A DNA stretch of 64,000 bases from Companilactobacillus kimchii DSM 13961 = JCM 10707 (GCF_001435445.1 NZ_AZDH01000009.1:62001-126000); one strand, 5' to 3'; positions 54,392-63,424 are shown, counted from the first letter of the stretch. The notes: generated by a model not told the origin, from the sequence alone. Program-made: numbers and translations.

Positions 54392-55443
54392 TAATTGTTA
54401 CCTCCGATAGCGTTGATAGGGTCGATTTTGACAACTTTGATGAGTGAGAGAAGTGCACTCAAGAGGGCAATGATGAGAAATAGTAGTCCAGTCCCTAATA
54501 GAGTCGTTAGACTGAGACTAAATGGCATTGAAGCGGGCATTTTAAGTTTGATCAGATAAGTTACCAAGAATGAGACAAGAATTCCACTTACGGACAATAG
54601 TCCCATTTCGGTTAAGATATGTCTGACTAAGTAGCCGGTCTTTGTTCCCAAGGCTTTGAGTGTCCCAAAGTCGCTGATTTTTTGTAGATTAATAATATAG
54701 AAGAAAACGGCCAGAACAAACAATGAAATGAGATATAGGAAACCAATCATCAAGTAAAGTGAACTCTGTTCGGCTGAATAACCAGGAATATTGTTAATTA
54801 AAGTCTGTTTACTAATAACTTGGTAACCAGATTTCTTAGTTAAATTCTTTTTTACTGCGATAGCGTTGAAACTGTTGGAGTCGGGTAGAATATTTTTTGC
54901 TTGTCGATTGTTTAGATAGATAACAGGTGAGTGTGAGTAAGACTCAGTATTAGTGAAACCAGCAATTTTGAAAGTTTTACCACTGTTTGAGTCCTTGAAA
55001 CTGTCACCGACTTTGTAACCGTCAGATTCTAATTTACGACTGACATAGACTTGGTTGCTATCAGTCTTTTTAATAGATTTGGGAGCAAGAAAACTGTCCT
55101 GATTTATGACGAAGTAAGCAATGTCTGTTTTCTTGCTAGCATTGTTCTGTTTCTGAATAGTCATTTGAGCAACACTTAATTTTGTAACGTCGTTATGATA
55201 TTTATTTTGGAAATTTTGCCAATCTTGTTCAGTTAATTTAGAGCGGTTTAATCGAGCCTGTGATCCTTTTTGTAAGACAAAAGTTTCGGCAGGAGTATCT
55301 TTAATGGCTGAACCACTGTCGTTAGCCAAACCATTGGCTAGTCCCGTAATGAAGAGAACGAGGAAAACAATCAAAAAGATGATTAATCCTAATGCACTAA
55401 ATTTCCATTTATCGTGTCTAAGTTCCCTTAAAGTTAAATACAT
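54391..55443 (-). CDS. ABC exporter permease, FtsX family (HrtB-like)
   Basis: 350 aa with one N-terminal helix (LGLIIFLIVFLVLFITGLANGLA), an extracellular domain of about 200 residues, and three C-terminal helices (about 228-345) ending NAIGGNN. The opening MYLTLRELRHDKWKFSALG and the TGLANGLA block are what I recall for HrtB/DevC-like permeases. With the ATPase downstream and a divergent TetR gene, the set looks like an HrtRBA haem-efflux module, but another toxic ligand is equally possible. AAGGAGG precedes the ATG on the minus strand. Confidence 0.82.
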   Translation of the reverse strand: MYLTLRELRHDKWKFSALGLIIFLIVFLVLFITGLANGLANDSGSAIKDTPAETFVLQKGSQARLNRSKLTEQDWQNFQNKYHNDVTKLSVAQMTIQKQNNASKKTDIAYFVINQDSFLAPKSIKKTDSNQVYVSRKLESDGYKVGDSFKDSNSGKTFKIAGFTNTESYSHSPVIYLNNRQAKNILPDSNSFNAIAVKKNLTKKSGYQVISKQTLINNIPGYSAEQSSLYLMIGFLYLISLFVLAVFFYIINLQKISDFGTLKALGTKTGYLVRHILTEMGLLSVSGILVSFLVTYLIKLKMPASMPFSLSLTTLLGTGLLFLIIALLSALLSLIKVVKIDPINAIGGNN

Positions 55444-55516
55444 GATATGTACCTCCTTGACTAATGGCTATATAATATTAAGAAGATGCTTTGTGAACAA
55501 TAAACAAAGTTATTAT

Positions 55517-55538
55517 TTTCGTGTCTTAATACACGAAA
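55517..55538. promoter_or_regulatory. Operator palindrome between the ABC genes and the TetR gene
   Basis: TTTCGTGT-CTTAAT-ACACGAAA is a perfect 8+8 inverted repeat midway between the divergent genes, as expected for a TetR-family repressor controlling both directions. Confidence 0.75.
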
Positions 55539-55571
55539 GTAGGAAAGTTGTGTAGTAAAGGAGGGGACAAG

Positions 55572-56126
55572 TTGAACGAGAATGATCGTCGAACTAGACG
55601 AACACAAAGATCGATCCGCGATAATTTCATTGATTTGATGTCAGTTATGCCAATTGAAGAAATAACGATTCAAAAACTTACCGATAAAGCTGATATTAAT
55701 CGTCGTACTTTTTATCTTCATTATGAAGATATTTATGATTTACTTCATAAGACCGAAGATTTTGTCATGAATCGTTTTGGTGAAATACTGAAGGATTTCG
55801 AACCTCCCAATGAAGAAAGTGATATAGGGCCGCAATTCTTTAAGGTCGTCATGTCTTACATTGAAGATAATCAAAAAATGATTGGTGTCTTGTGCCGTAA
55901 CCCTGATTCAGAATTAATGCAAAAATTAATTCAGCTGACTGTTACTAATGGTCAGCAGGTGATTCCTTTTTCAAATCAAGAAGAAGCTGAATATATTTTG
56001 AATTATTGTTGTTGGGGAATGGTAGGAGTTTTGCACACGGCGATGCGTAAAAAAGATTTTGATATCACTAGATTGTCGAATTTAGCAGATAAATTGTTAA
56101 TATCGACGATTGAAATTGATAAATAA
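55572..56126 (+). CDS. TetR/AcrR-family regulator of the divergent ABC exporter
   Basis: 184 aa. The N-terminal helix-turn-helix has IEEITIQKLTDKADINRRTFYLHYEDIYDLLH (residues about 28-60), followed by a ligand-binding helical domain with IGVLCRNPDSELMQKLIQLT and YILNYCCWGMVGVLH. It is divergent from the exporter genes and has an 8+8 palindrome in the shared promoter region, the usual layout for local repressors such as HrtR. The start is TTG at 55572, with AAAGGAGGGG five bases upstream. Confidence 0.85.
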   Translation: MNENDRRTRRTQRSIRDNFIDLMSVMPIEEITIQKLTDKADINRRTFYLHYEDIYDLLHKTEDFVMNRFGEILKDFEPPNEESDIGPQFFKVVMSYIEDNQKMIGVLCRNPDSELMQKLIQLTVTNGQQVIPFSNQEEAEYILNYCCWGMVGVLHTAMRKKDFDITRLSNLADKLLISTIEIDK

Positions 56127-56142
56127 TAAATAATTTAATTAA

Positions 56143-56219
56143 AGAAAACGTTTTTAGGCTCTATGTATATAAATTCAAAAGTGTAGAATATAAAATTGTG
56201 CTTAATATGTATATAAATT
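56143..56219 (+). promoter_or_regulatory. Upstream region of the first APC permease: cre-like site and direct repeats
   Basis: AGAAAACGTTTTTA (56143-56156) matches cre at 12 of 14 positions. TATGTATATAAATT occurs twice, at 56162-56175 and 56206-56219, exactly 44 bases apart; each contains a TATA-like box, so they may be two -10 regions or binding sites. Confidence 0.4.
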
Positions 56220-56233
56220 TATAGGAGCTTATT

Positions 56234-57856
56234 ATGGAAGATTTAGAACCAAAAAAGAACTATATAAGCTGGCCTATTCTTGCCTTAATGGATTTCGTTA
56301 CCGTAATTGGTTTTGATGATTTAACTTATAACTTCCAAAACCAAGGTATGGGTGTTATCACTTCTTGGGTTATCATGTTATTTCTATATGTTATTCCATA
56401 TTCATTAATGGTTGGTCAATTGGGATCAGTTTTCAATCATGAAGGTGGGGGACTTACTTCATGGGTTCGTGGTACTAGTGGCGAATTTCTAGGTTACTTT
56501 ACTGCGTGGACTTACTGGGCAGCTTCAATTCCTTATGTTGTTGATACTGCTAATTCAATCGTTGTTGGACTCGGATGGGCTTACAACGGTAATGCCAAGA
56601 TGCAAAGCCAAATGTCAAACGGCTGGTTTGCTTTTTGGACATTAGTAACTTTTATTGTCTTTATTTTTGTACAATCTCGTTTCAAACGCTCACTTGAAGT
56701 TTTGAGTACTATTGGTGGTATTGCCATGTTTGGAATGACTGTATTGTTTGTATTGATGACTTTTGCCGGACTTGCTGCTGGTGGTCATATTGCAACACAA
56801 CCAATGAATCTTCATACAATCGTACCTAAGTTTGATCTTCATTATCTAACAACGATTGGTTTGTTGATTTATGCGGTTAATGGTGCCGAACTTATCGCAC
56901 CTTTCGTTACAAAGATGCGTCATCCTAAGCGTGAATTCCCTAAAGCTATGATTATGTTAGCCGTTATGACGGCCTTCTTGACTATCTTTGGTTCATTCTC
57001 ATTAGGTGTGTTCTTTGATGGATTCAACTTACCAAATGACTTGAAGATGAATGGTTCTTACTATGCATTCCAAGCCTTAGGTAAGCAATATCATATGGGT
57101 AATACTTTGATGTATATCTTTGCTTGGACTGAGGTATTTTACCTAGCGGCCTTACTAGCAGTTCTATTGGACGCTATGACAAGAATGTTGATTTCTGATA
57201 CAGGTGCTAAGTACATGCCTAAGGTCTTACGTAAAACTAATTCCAATGGTCTACCAGTTAATGGTTACTTATTAACTTGTGGCTTGAGTGCTTTCATCAT
57301 GTTACTAGGTATTTTCTTACCAAGTATGAATGATATCTTTAATTGGCTACTAAACTTGAACGGAATCATTTCACCAGGTGTTACTTGCTGGATCTTCTTT
57401 GCTTTCATTAAGATCAGACAAGACAGTCAAAAATTCCCTTCAGATTATGTCTATATTAAAAATGATAAATTAGCTCTAGCTGTCGGTTGGTGGTGCTTGA
57501 TCATCACTGCCGTAGCTACAATCTTTGGTATCGGACCTCAAGATGTTAAGTTTGCTTCTTCAACATGGTGGTACGAATTAGTAATTAACTTCGTTGCCAT
57601 TATCGTCTTGATTGGTTTAGGTGTTCTCTTGCCATATGTAACACGTCGTGAGGGTAGAAGTACAACTGGTTCAGCCTTTACTCGTTTACAATGGACAGGA
57701 ATCCTTGCTGCTTTGTTCCTAACAATTGTTGGTGATTTGGCTCTAGGTGGTTCTAACTATGAACACAACATCGTTTCAATCGTACTTATCAGTGTAATCG
57801 GACTTGCTCTGGTTGTCGCTTTTGGTTGGAAGGAATACAATCTAAAAGAAGCATAA
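56234..57856 (+). CDS. APC-superfamily amino acid permease (copy 1)
   Basis: 540 aa with twelve to fourteen helices. The N-terminal block KNYISWPILALMDFVTVIGFDDLTYNFQNQG and the GGGLTSWVRGTSGEFLGYFTAWTYW segment fit APC antiporters of the glutamate/GABA or amino acid exchanger type (GGxxxWV is the substrate-loop motif of that branch). NGAELIAPFVTKMRHPKREFPKAM is the conserved helix 6 region. The substrate is unknown. AGGAG lies before the ATG. A terminator and then a close paralogue follow. Confidence 0.85.
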   Translation: MEDLEPKKNYISWPILALMDFVTVIGFDDLTYNFQNQGMGVITSWVIMLFLYVIPYSLMVGQLGSVFNHEGGGLTSWVRGTSGEFLGYFTAWTYWAASIPYVVDTANSIVVGLGWAYNGNAKMQSQMSNGWFAFWTLVTFIVFIFVQSRFKRSLEVLSTIGGIAMFGMTVLFVLMTFAGLAAGGHIATQPMNLHTIVPKFDLHYLTTIGLLIYAVNGAELIAPFVTKMRHPKREFPKAMIMLAVMTAFLTIFGSFSLGVFFDGFNLPNDLKMNGSYYAFQALGKQYHMGNTLMYIFAWTEVFYLAALLAVLLDAMTRMLISDTGAKYMPKVLRKTNSNGLPVNGYLLTCGLSAFIMLLGIFLPSMNDIFNWLLNLNGIISPGVTCWIFFAFIKIRQDSQKFPSDYVYIKNDKLALAVGWWCLIITAVATIFGIGPQDVKFASSTWWYELVINFVAIIVLIGLGVLLPYVTRREGRSTTGSAFTRLQWTGILAALFLTIVGDLALGGSNYEHNIVSIVLISVIGLALVVAFGWKEYNLKEA

Positions 57857-57872
57857 AATTATAAATTAAAGG

Positions 57873-57914
57873 ATGTTCTGCTAACGTATGCATATGTTAG
57901 TGGGACATTTTTTT
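57873..57914 (+). terminator. Terminator of the first APC permease
   Basis: ATGTTCTGCTAAC pairs with GTTAGTGGGACAT, with G-U pairs, followed by seven T residues. Confidence 0.8.
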
Positions 57915-58168
57915 GTATATGATAAAAAATTTTTATATATCCAGTTCGTTGCTTTTATGGTAGAATATTTCGAGCTGCTAACTTTCCAAATTGTACACAA
58001 AATAGGCAACAGTTGCTGTTGCGGTCATGTCGGGGAAGTAAGCGCTTAAATTTTTTTATATTTTCGAATCATTTTTTAATTTATTTAGCAAAAAATATTG
58101 TATATTTTAAGTAACCGTTTGGTGAGTAAATTAAGAAAGTATGATTTATTTTCACTGAGGAAAACGCC
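57915..58168 (+). promoter_or_regulatory. Leader region of the second APC permease
   Basis: About 250 bases without a gene. GCAACAG-TTG-CTGTTGC (58006-58022) is a perfect hairpin with 7-base arms. AGTAAGCGCTTAAA (58037-58050) matches cre at 12 of 14 positions and contains the palindrome TAAGCGCTTA. Confidence 0.5.
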
Positions 58169-59797
58169 ATGACAGATTTAGGAACAAAGAAGAAGTATAT
58201 TAGCTGGCCAGTGCTAGCTTTAATGGATTTTGTAACTGTAGTTGGATTCGATGATTTAACCTACAATTTTCAAAATCAAGGAATGGGCGTCATTACGTCC
58301 TGGATCATCATGATTTTACTGTATGTTATTCCATATTCATTGATGGTGGGCCAATTAGGTTCAACTTTTGACGATGATGGTGGTGGATTAACATCGTGGG
58401 TCAGAGAAACTAGTGGAGAATTTTTAGGATACTTCGCGGCTTGGACGTATTGGGCTGCGTCGATTCCTTATGTCGTTGATACGGCAAATACAATTGCCGT
58501 AGCTATGGGCTGGGTCGTGAATGGTAATGATAGAATGCAATCACAAATGTCGAACAGTCATTTTGCACTATTTACATTATTAATTTTTATTTTCTTCATT
58601 ATCATTCAATCACGATTTGAGCATTCGTTGGAAGTGCTGAGTACAATTGGTGGAATTGCCATGTTTGGAATGACGGTTCTCTTTGTAATAATGACTGTTA
58701 CAGCTCTAATGATGGGTGGTCATATTGCGACTAAGCCATTAACTTTCCATACGATTGTGCCTTCGTTCAATCTCCACTATTTAACAACTTTAGGATTTTT
58801 GATTTTTGCCATTAACGGAGCTGAAAGAATTGCTCCATTTGTAACGAAAATGCGTAACCCTAATAAAGATTTTCCTAAGGCTATGATTATGTTATCTGTT
58901 ATGACAGGCTTTTTGACAATCTTTGGGTCATTCTCTTTAGGTGTTTTCTTTAACGCCTATCATCTACCAGATGATTTGAAGATCAATGGCTCCTATTATG
59001 CTTTTCAAGCTCTAGGAAATAAATTTCATATGGGTAATACGTTGATGTACCTGTTTGCTTTTACGGAAATATTTTATTTAGCGGCTCTTCTAGCAGTATT
59101 ATTGAACGCCATGACTAGAATGTTGATTTCCGATACTGGCAACAAATATATGCCAGAATTTTTAAGAAAAACTAACTCGGCTGGCTTGCCAATCAATGGT
59201 TACTTACTGACTGTTGGTTTAAGTGCCTTTATTATGTTTTTAGGTATTTTGCTACCCAATATGAAGGATATCTTCAATTGGTTATTGAATCTGAATGGAA
59301 TCATCTCACCAGGAGTTACATGTTGGATCTTCTGGTCCTTTATTAAAGTTAGAATGAGAGATGATATCTATTCATCAGGATATGTTTATATTAAGAATAA
59401 AACCATGTCATTGATTGTTGGCTGGTGGTGTCTAGGTCTGACAGGTGTAGCGACGATTGCTGCAGTCGGTCCACAGGATGTTGCTTTCGGATCTTCAATG
59501 TGGTGGTATGAATTAGTTATTAATTTTGTAGCCATATTTGTTTTAATCGGCTTAGGTTTTGTATTACCATACATAACAAAGAGAGAAAAGAGAAGCCAGA
59601 CGGGTACAGCCTTTACCAGAGCTCAAAGAATTGGAATTTGGGTAACTGTCTTAGCAACTTTGCTTGGTGATTTGTATCTGGGAGATACTAATTTCAGTAG
59701 TAATATTGGTTATATCGTCTTATTGACAGCAATTGGCATCATTATGACTGTTGCTTTTGGTTGGCGTGAATATAATCTTAAAGAAAGTCTTGAGTAA
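58169..59797 (+). CDS. APC-superfamily amino acid permease (copy 2)
   Basis: 542 aa and co-linear with the preceding permease throughout, with the same helix order and the same signature blocks (KKYISWPVLALMDFVTVVGFDDLTYNF, GGGLTSWVRETSGEFLGYF, NGAERIAPFVTKMRNPNKDFP). The Glu-Leu in helix 6 of copy 1 (NGAELI) is Glu-Arg here (NGAERI), a change in the predicted transport path that might alter specificity. AGGAAAA lies before the ATG. It has its own leader with a hairpin and a cre-like site, so the two copies are probably regulated separately. Confidence 0.85.
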   Translation: MTDLGTKKKYISWPVLALMDFVTVVGFDDLTYNFQNQGMGVITSWIIMILLYVIPYSLMVGQLGSTFDDDGGGLTSWVRETSGEFLGYFAAWTYWAASIPYVVDTANTIAVAMGWVVNGNDRMQSQMSNSHFALFTLLIFIFFIIIQSRFEHSLEVLSTIGGIAMFGMTVLFVIMTVTALMMGGHIATKPLTFHTIVPSFNLHYLTTLGFLIFAINGAERIAPFVTKMRNPNKDFPKAMIMLSVMTGFLTIFGSFSLGVFFNAYHLPDDLKINGSYYAFQALGNKFHMGNTLMYLFAFTEIFYLAALLAVLLNAMTRMLISDTGNKYMPEFLRKTNSAGLPINGYLLTVGLSAFIMFLGILLPNMKDIFNWLLNLNGIISPGVTCWIFWSFIKVRMRDDIYSSGYVYIKNKTMSLIVGWWCLGLTGVATIAAVGPQDVAFGSSMWWYELVINFVAIFVLIGLGFVLPYITKREKRSQTGTAFTRAQRIGIWVTVLATLLGDLYLGDTNFSSNIGYIVLLTAIGIIMTVAFGWREYNLKESLE

Positions 59798-59816
59798 TGT
59801 TCAAGGCTTTTTTTTA
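59784..59816 (+). terminator. Terminator overlapping the stop of the second APC permease
   Basis: AAAGTCTTGA (59784-59793) pairs with TCAAGGCTTT (59801-59810), with one G-U pair, followed by six T residues. Confidence 0.8.
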
Positions 59817-59875
59817 TAATCCAATAGTCCCTAATCAAAATATGATATTCTATGACTAATAGGGAGGGGATTATT

Positions 59876-61669
59876 GTGTTTTATGATTTTTTGATTTTGA
59901 CGCTGAAATTTGGAATATTATCATTCTTGCCAATGATTTTGGCAATAGTTTTTGATAAGAAACATACAGTTTTTTATGTGGGCTTACAGTTAGTCATTTT
60001 TTTGATTCAATATCTGTATGTGTTTATATTCTTACCGGGGACCTATTTGTATAATGTGATTTTTTACAATCTTATTAATCTGTTGCTATGTACAATTATC
60101 TTTGGAATACTATTCTTAATTTTTAGCCCTAGTAAGTTTAGTGTTAGAAGTGCGCATGGTGGATCTAGTTTGAATCTCAAATATATTGCTAAACCAGGAT
60201 TCGGTATTATTTTGGCATTAGTTATTGTGGTTGCATTGGGAATCATTGTTAACATGGGACCTTTTGCTAAAGCAATCTCTAAGACAACAAACGTCCAACA
60301 GTCACAACAAGTAAAAGATGCACCGATGCCGGTAATTAGCTCCAGCAAGAAGGAAGTTCCGGTTGTTAATTCGAACAAAACTGTCAGCAGCCAGCTGCAA
60401 AATTCTCTTTCCAATGTTAAAAATTCAAACGTTTATAGCTTGAATCATTTAAGAGTTCAGTTTTATCATGGAAAATTAGTTTATATTGCGCCATTGGATT
60501 TTGAAGGTGATTTCTTTAGATATGTACACTATAAAAAAGTACCTGGATATTTTATTGTCGACGCGACCTCAAAGAATTCTCATCCAAAATTTGTAAAGAA
60601 AGATATGGCTTATACTCCATCAGCATATTTTGGACATGATGTTAACAGACGTATTTATTCAGCAATTAAAGGTTCCAACCTAGTGCTTACAGGTGGAGAT
60701 GCACAACTAGAGATCGATGAAAAAGGGAAGCCATACTATGTAAAAACACTTTACAAAACCTATGGAATCACCAGATCGCCTAACTATAAAAAAACATGGT
60801 TAGGGATGGTTGATGCAGAAACAGGAAAGACACGAATCATTGAACAAAAGAACGCTCCTAAATGGTTAGATGTGACATTTGATCCTGGTATTGCCTCAAG
60901 TAAAGTTGAATCCTTTAGCAGCGACAGAAATGGTTGGTGGAATGCTCATGGAATCGGTGGCTCAAGAACCGGTGTTATGGAAGCTGTTGATGACGTGGGA
61001 ACAGAAGGAATAAATAAAGAATTTACACCGATTTCTTATAAAGGTCAGGTATATTATTTTGCTTCAATGACAAGTAAGAATAAGAAGCAAACTTCTGTAT
61101 TAGGGTATATTTATGTTAATGCCAGAAACGGTAAAACTTATTTCTATCGTGAAAAAGAAGATGCAATGACACCTAATAGAGCAAAGAGCCTCGCTGAAAA
61201 TAGAATGAAGCAGACTCAATGGAAGGCAAGTATGCCGTTACTTTATAGAATTGATGGCAAACCAACTTGGATCGTTTCAATGATAGATTCAAATGGAGCA
61301 TTTATGTCATACGTTTATCTTTTAGCGAATGGTAACGGAACTCAAAGTAGTGTTTCTGTAGGCAACGATGCCAAGACTACTTTGACAAAATATCGTGCAT
61401 TAGTTTCCAATGGACTGACCACAGCTAGTTCATCCGATACAAGTGTTGAAAAAGTATTTAGTGGGACAGTCAAACGAGCAGTTATTGATGGCGACAATAT
61501 TATTTTCCTATTGAATAATAGCGATAAAGTTTTCTATGCTTCAAGTAAGAATGATCCTAAAAATGTCTTTGTGAGAGACGGCGACAACGTGAAATTCTCA
61601 GGGTCGGTATCAGAAAATACAGTTAATATCTCATCATCAGTAGCGATTAGTGGATTAGACGATAAGTAA
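59876..61669 (+). CDS. Large membrane-anchored protein of unknown function (597 aa)
   Basis: I do not recognise this protein. Four N-terminal helices (about residues 4-22, 32-50, 57-80 and 109-127) are followed by about 465 residues that should lie outside the cell, beginning with a Ser/Lys/Val-rich linker. The middle (about 190-460) is rich in aromatic residues and Gly, for example RNGWWNAHGIGGSRTGVMEAVDD and VLGYIYVNARNGKTYFYREKEDA. The last 70 residues (VEKVFSGTVKRAVIDGDNII and on) look like a small OB-fold barrel. The start is GTG at 59876, with GGGAGGGG six bases before. It is a single-gene unit. Confidence 0.75.
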   Translation: MFYDFLILTLKFGILSFLPMILAIVFDKKHTVFYVGLQLVIFLIQYLYVFIFLPGTYLYNVIFYNLINLLLCTIIFGILFLIFSPSKFSVRSAHGGSSLNLKYIAKPGFGIILALVIVVALGIIVNMGPFAKAISKTTNVQQSQQVKDAPMPVISSSKKEVPVVNSNKTVSSQLQNSLSNVKNSNVYSLNHLRVQFYHGKLVYIAPLDFEGDFFRYVHYKKVPGYFIVDATSKNSHPKFVKKDMAYTPSAYFGHDVNRRIYSAIKGSNLVLTGGDAQLEIDEKGKPYYVKTLYKTYGITRSPNYKKTWLGMVDAETGKTRIIEQKNAPKWLDVTFDPGIASSKVESFSSDRNGWWNAHGIGGSRTGVMEAVDDVGTEGINKEFTPISYKGQVYYFASMTSKNKKQTSVLGYIYVNARNGKTYFYREKEDAMTPNRAKSLAENRMKQTQWKASMPLLYRIDGKPTWIVSMIDSNGAFMSYVYLLANGNGTQSSVSVGNDAKTTLTKYRALVSNGLTTASSSDTSVEKVFSGTVKRAVIDGDNIIFLLNNSDKVFYASSKNDPKNVFVRDGDNVKFSGSVSENTVNISSSVAISGLDDK

Positions 61670-61705
61670 AAAATTGTTACAAGAAAAAATTTTAAGTACT
61701 AAGGA

Positions 61706-61749
61706 AACGTTCATATTGACCTATATAAGGTTGATACGGACGTTTTTTT
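61706..61749 (+). terminator. Terminator of the large unknown membrane protein gene
   Basis: AACGTTCATATTGACCT pairs with AGGTTGATACGGACGTT around ATATA, with G-U pairs and one mismatch, followed by TTTTT. Confidence 0.85.
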
Positions 61750-61775
61750 GATACGAAAATACGGAATTAAAATAT

Positions 61776-61917
61776 TTGTTCAAAGCGAACAATCGAATTA
61801 CCATTTAGTTTAAAGCAACAAGAAATTGATTCATGGCATTTCAATCAAATTTTCTTGTCGTGAAGGATGGTAATACAAATTTGTCTTTACTAAACTATCT
61901 AGTTTTTAAAACTAGAT
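61776..61917 (+). promoter_or_regulatory. Structured leader of the DUF1836-degV operon
   Basis: Three nested or successive inverted repeats: TTGTTC/GAACAA (61776-61792); ATTACCAT/ATGGTAAT enclosing ACAAGAAA-TTGATT and AATCAA-TTTTCTTGT (61797-61873); and the perfect 21-base palindrome ATCTAGTTTT-T-AAAACTAGAT (61897-61917). No T-run follows the last one on the plus strand, and no T-box core is seen. Confidence 0.6.
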
Positions 61918-61976
61918 TGAATAGTATTAATAATTATGATAAATTATATTTGTAATTATAAAAGGAGTGCGTGTTC

Positions 61977-62513
61977 ATGGATGAGTTACAAGAATGGTTA
62001 GACAAATTAGAAAATTATCGTTTACCTAGGTTTGAAGATCTACCTGAATTAGATCTGTATCGTGATCAACTTTTAACTTTAGTTGATAAATATATTGGAC
62101 CAATTTGGTTGGAGGACGGACCGGTAGTAACAACATCGATGGTCAATAATTACGTAAAAAATGGACTATTGCCACATCCCATCAAGAAACGTTACACACG
62201 CGAACATTTGGCATATCTAATTGCGATAACTTTTTTAAAGCAAGTAGTATCGATCAATGAGATTCAAGCAGGATTAGAAGTTCAAACCAATTTAAATGGT
62301 GGAATTGCTAAGGCCTTTGATTTCTTCTGTGATAAGCAAGAGCTGGCTTTAAAAATGTTAAATCATCGTGAAGAGGGACAAATCCTCTCAGAGAAGAATC
62401 AGTCGTCGGCCTACTTAATGGTTGAAATGGCCACAATGTCTTTTGCAACAAAATTAATAACTAAGAAAATATTAATGATTGAAAGTAATAATCAAGACGA
62501 AAAGAGCGAATAA
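61977..62513 (+). CDS. DUF1836 domain protein
   Basis: 178 aa soluble protein. The DUF1836 region (about 15-110) has RLPRFEDLPELDLYRDQL, then VTTSMVNNYVKNGLLPHPIKKRYTREHLAYLIAITFLKQVVSINEI, which reads like a MerR-type winged helix. It is therefore probably a DNA-binding regulator; the C-terminal part is helical. The start is the ATG at 61977, with AAGGAG nine bases upstream. It ends two bases before degV, a pairing that recurs in Firmicutes as far as I know. The palindrome at 61897 could be its own operator. Confidence 0.82.
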   Translation: MDELQEWLDKLENYRLPRFEDLPELDLYRDQLLTLVDKYIGPIWLEDGPVVTTSMVNNYVKNGLLPHPIKKRYTREHLAYLIAITFLKQVVSINEIQAGLEVQTNLNGGIAKAFDFFCDKQELALKMLNHREEGQILSEKNQSSAYLMVEMATMSFATKLITKKILMIESNNQDEKSE

Positions 62514-62515
62514 AA

Positions 62516-63364
62516 ATGGAAAAGATTGCTGTGTTGGTAGATTCCTGCTGTGATTTACCAAAAGAATACCGTGACAAAAATGGCGTTTATGAGTTACCAA
62601 TGCAAATTGCTTATCATGACAAGACTTATCTTGATCGTGTCGACATTTCAGCTGAAGAAGTTTATGAACATCTTCCGGTTGAAATTCCTAAGACTTCATT
62701 GCCTTCGGGAGAATCAATCGAAAAGGCTTTGAATGAAATCGCCGAAGCTGGATATACTCATATCATTTCAATTTCTGTTTCTTCAGGATTGAGTGGAACC
62801 TTTAATTTTCTCAAAGTGTTTTTAGATGATGATGATCGTTTCACAACGAGATATTTTGATACTAAGCAAGTAGCAATAGCCTCAGGTTTGATTGCAATTG
62901 GTGCTAAGAATTTGATAGATGCAGGAAAGAGCTTTGATGGAGTCGCTTCTAAAGTGGAGACTATGATTAAACATGCTGTTGTTTACTTCTGCATTCCAAC
63001 ACTGACTTATTTAAGAGCTGGTGGTAGAATCAGTGCCGCCGCTTCTGTAGTTGGTGGGATGCTAAAATTAGCACCTATTATCACTTGTAAAGAAGACGGT
63101 TCATATACTATTGCCGCTAAGGCACGAGGTATGAAAAAGGGCCAAAAGATGATGTTAGACTTTGCCCAAAAATTTATCGGTGAAGATAAAAATTATCTAA
63201 TCGGTATAGGACAAGGTGCCGATGAGGCTGGTGGTAAGAATATGCTAGATTTGTTACACGATAATGGCATCAAAGGCCAACAAGAATTTACTGAACAAGT
63301 TGGACCAGCTTTGGGTGTTCACACCGGACCTGGATTGATTGGGGTTGCGGTAGTTAAAATTTAG
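62516..63364 (+). CDS. DegV family fatty-acid-binding protein
   Basis: 282 aa cytosolic protein that binds a fatty acid; FakB proteins of this family present it to the kinase FakA. VLVDSCCDLP at the N-terminus, PKTSLPSGESIEKAL near 62, ISVSSGLSGTFN near 86, the DTKQVAIASGL segment, and GGRISAAASVVGGMLKLAPIITCKEDG near 180 are the DegV hallmarks. The C-terminal VGPALGVHTGPGLIGVAVVK is intact. No fakA-like gene lies next to it. It is coupled to the DUF1836 gene with a two-base gap and is followed by a terminator. Confidence 0.92.
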   Translation: MEKIAVLVDSCCDLPKEYRDKNGVYELPMQIAYHDKTYLDRVDISAEEVYEHLPVEIPKTSLPSGESIEKALNEIAEAGYTHIISISVSSGLSGTFNFLKVFLDDDDRFTTRYFDTKQVAIASGLIAIGAKNLIDAGKSFDGVASKVETMIKHAVVYFCIPTLTYLRAGGRISAAASVVGGMLKLAPIITCKEDGSYTIAAKARGMKKGQKMMLDFAQKFIGEDKNYLIGIGQGADEAGGKNMLDLLHDNGIKGQQEFTEQVGPALGVHTGPGLIGVAVVKI

Positions 63365-63375
63365 TTTATAGACAT

Positions 63376-63415
63376 AAAAGGACCAGTACTCAGAATTTGA
63401 GTACTGATCCTTTGT
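63376..63415 (+). terminator. Terminator of the degV operon
   Basis: AAAGGACCAGTACTCA pairs with TGAGTACTGATCCTTT, with one mismatch, followed by TGTTCT. Confidence 0.85.
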
Positions 63416-63424
63416 TCTATATTT

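Noticed and set aside
61776-61917. T-box or known riboswitch before the DUF1836 gene.
   Set aside because: No T-box core sequence, no specifier-like stem and no terminator follow the stems.
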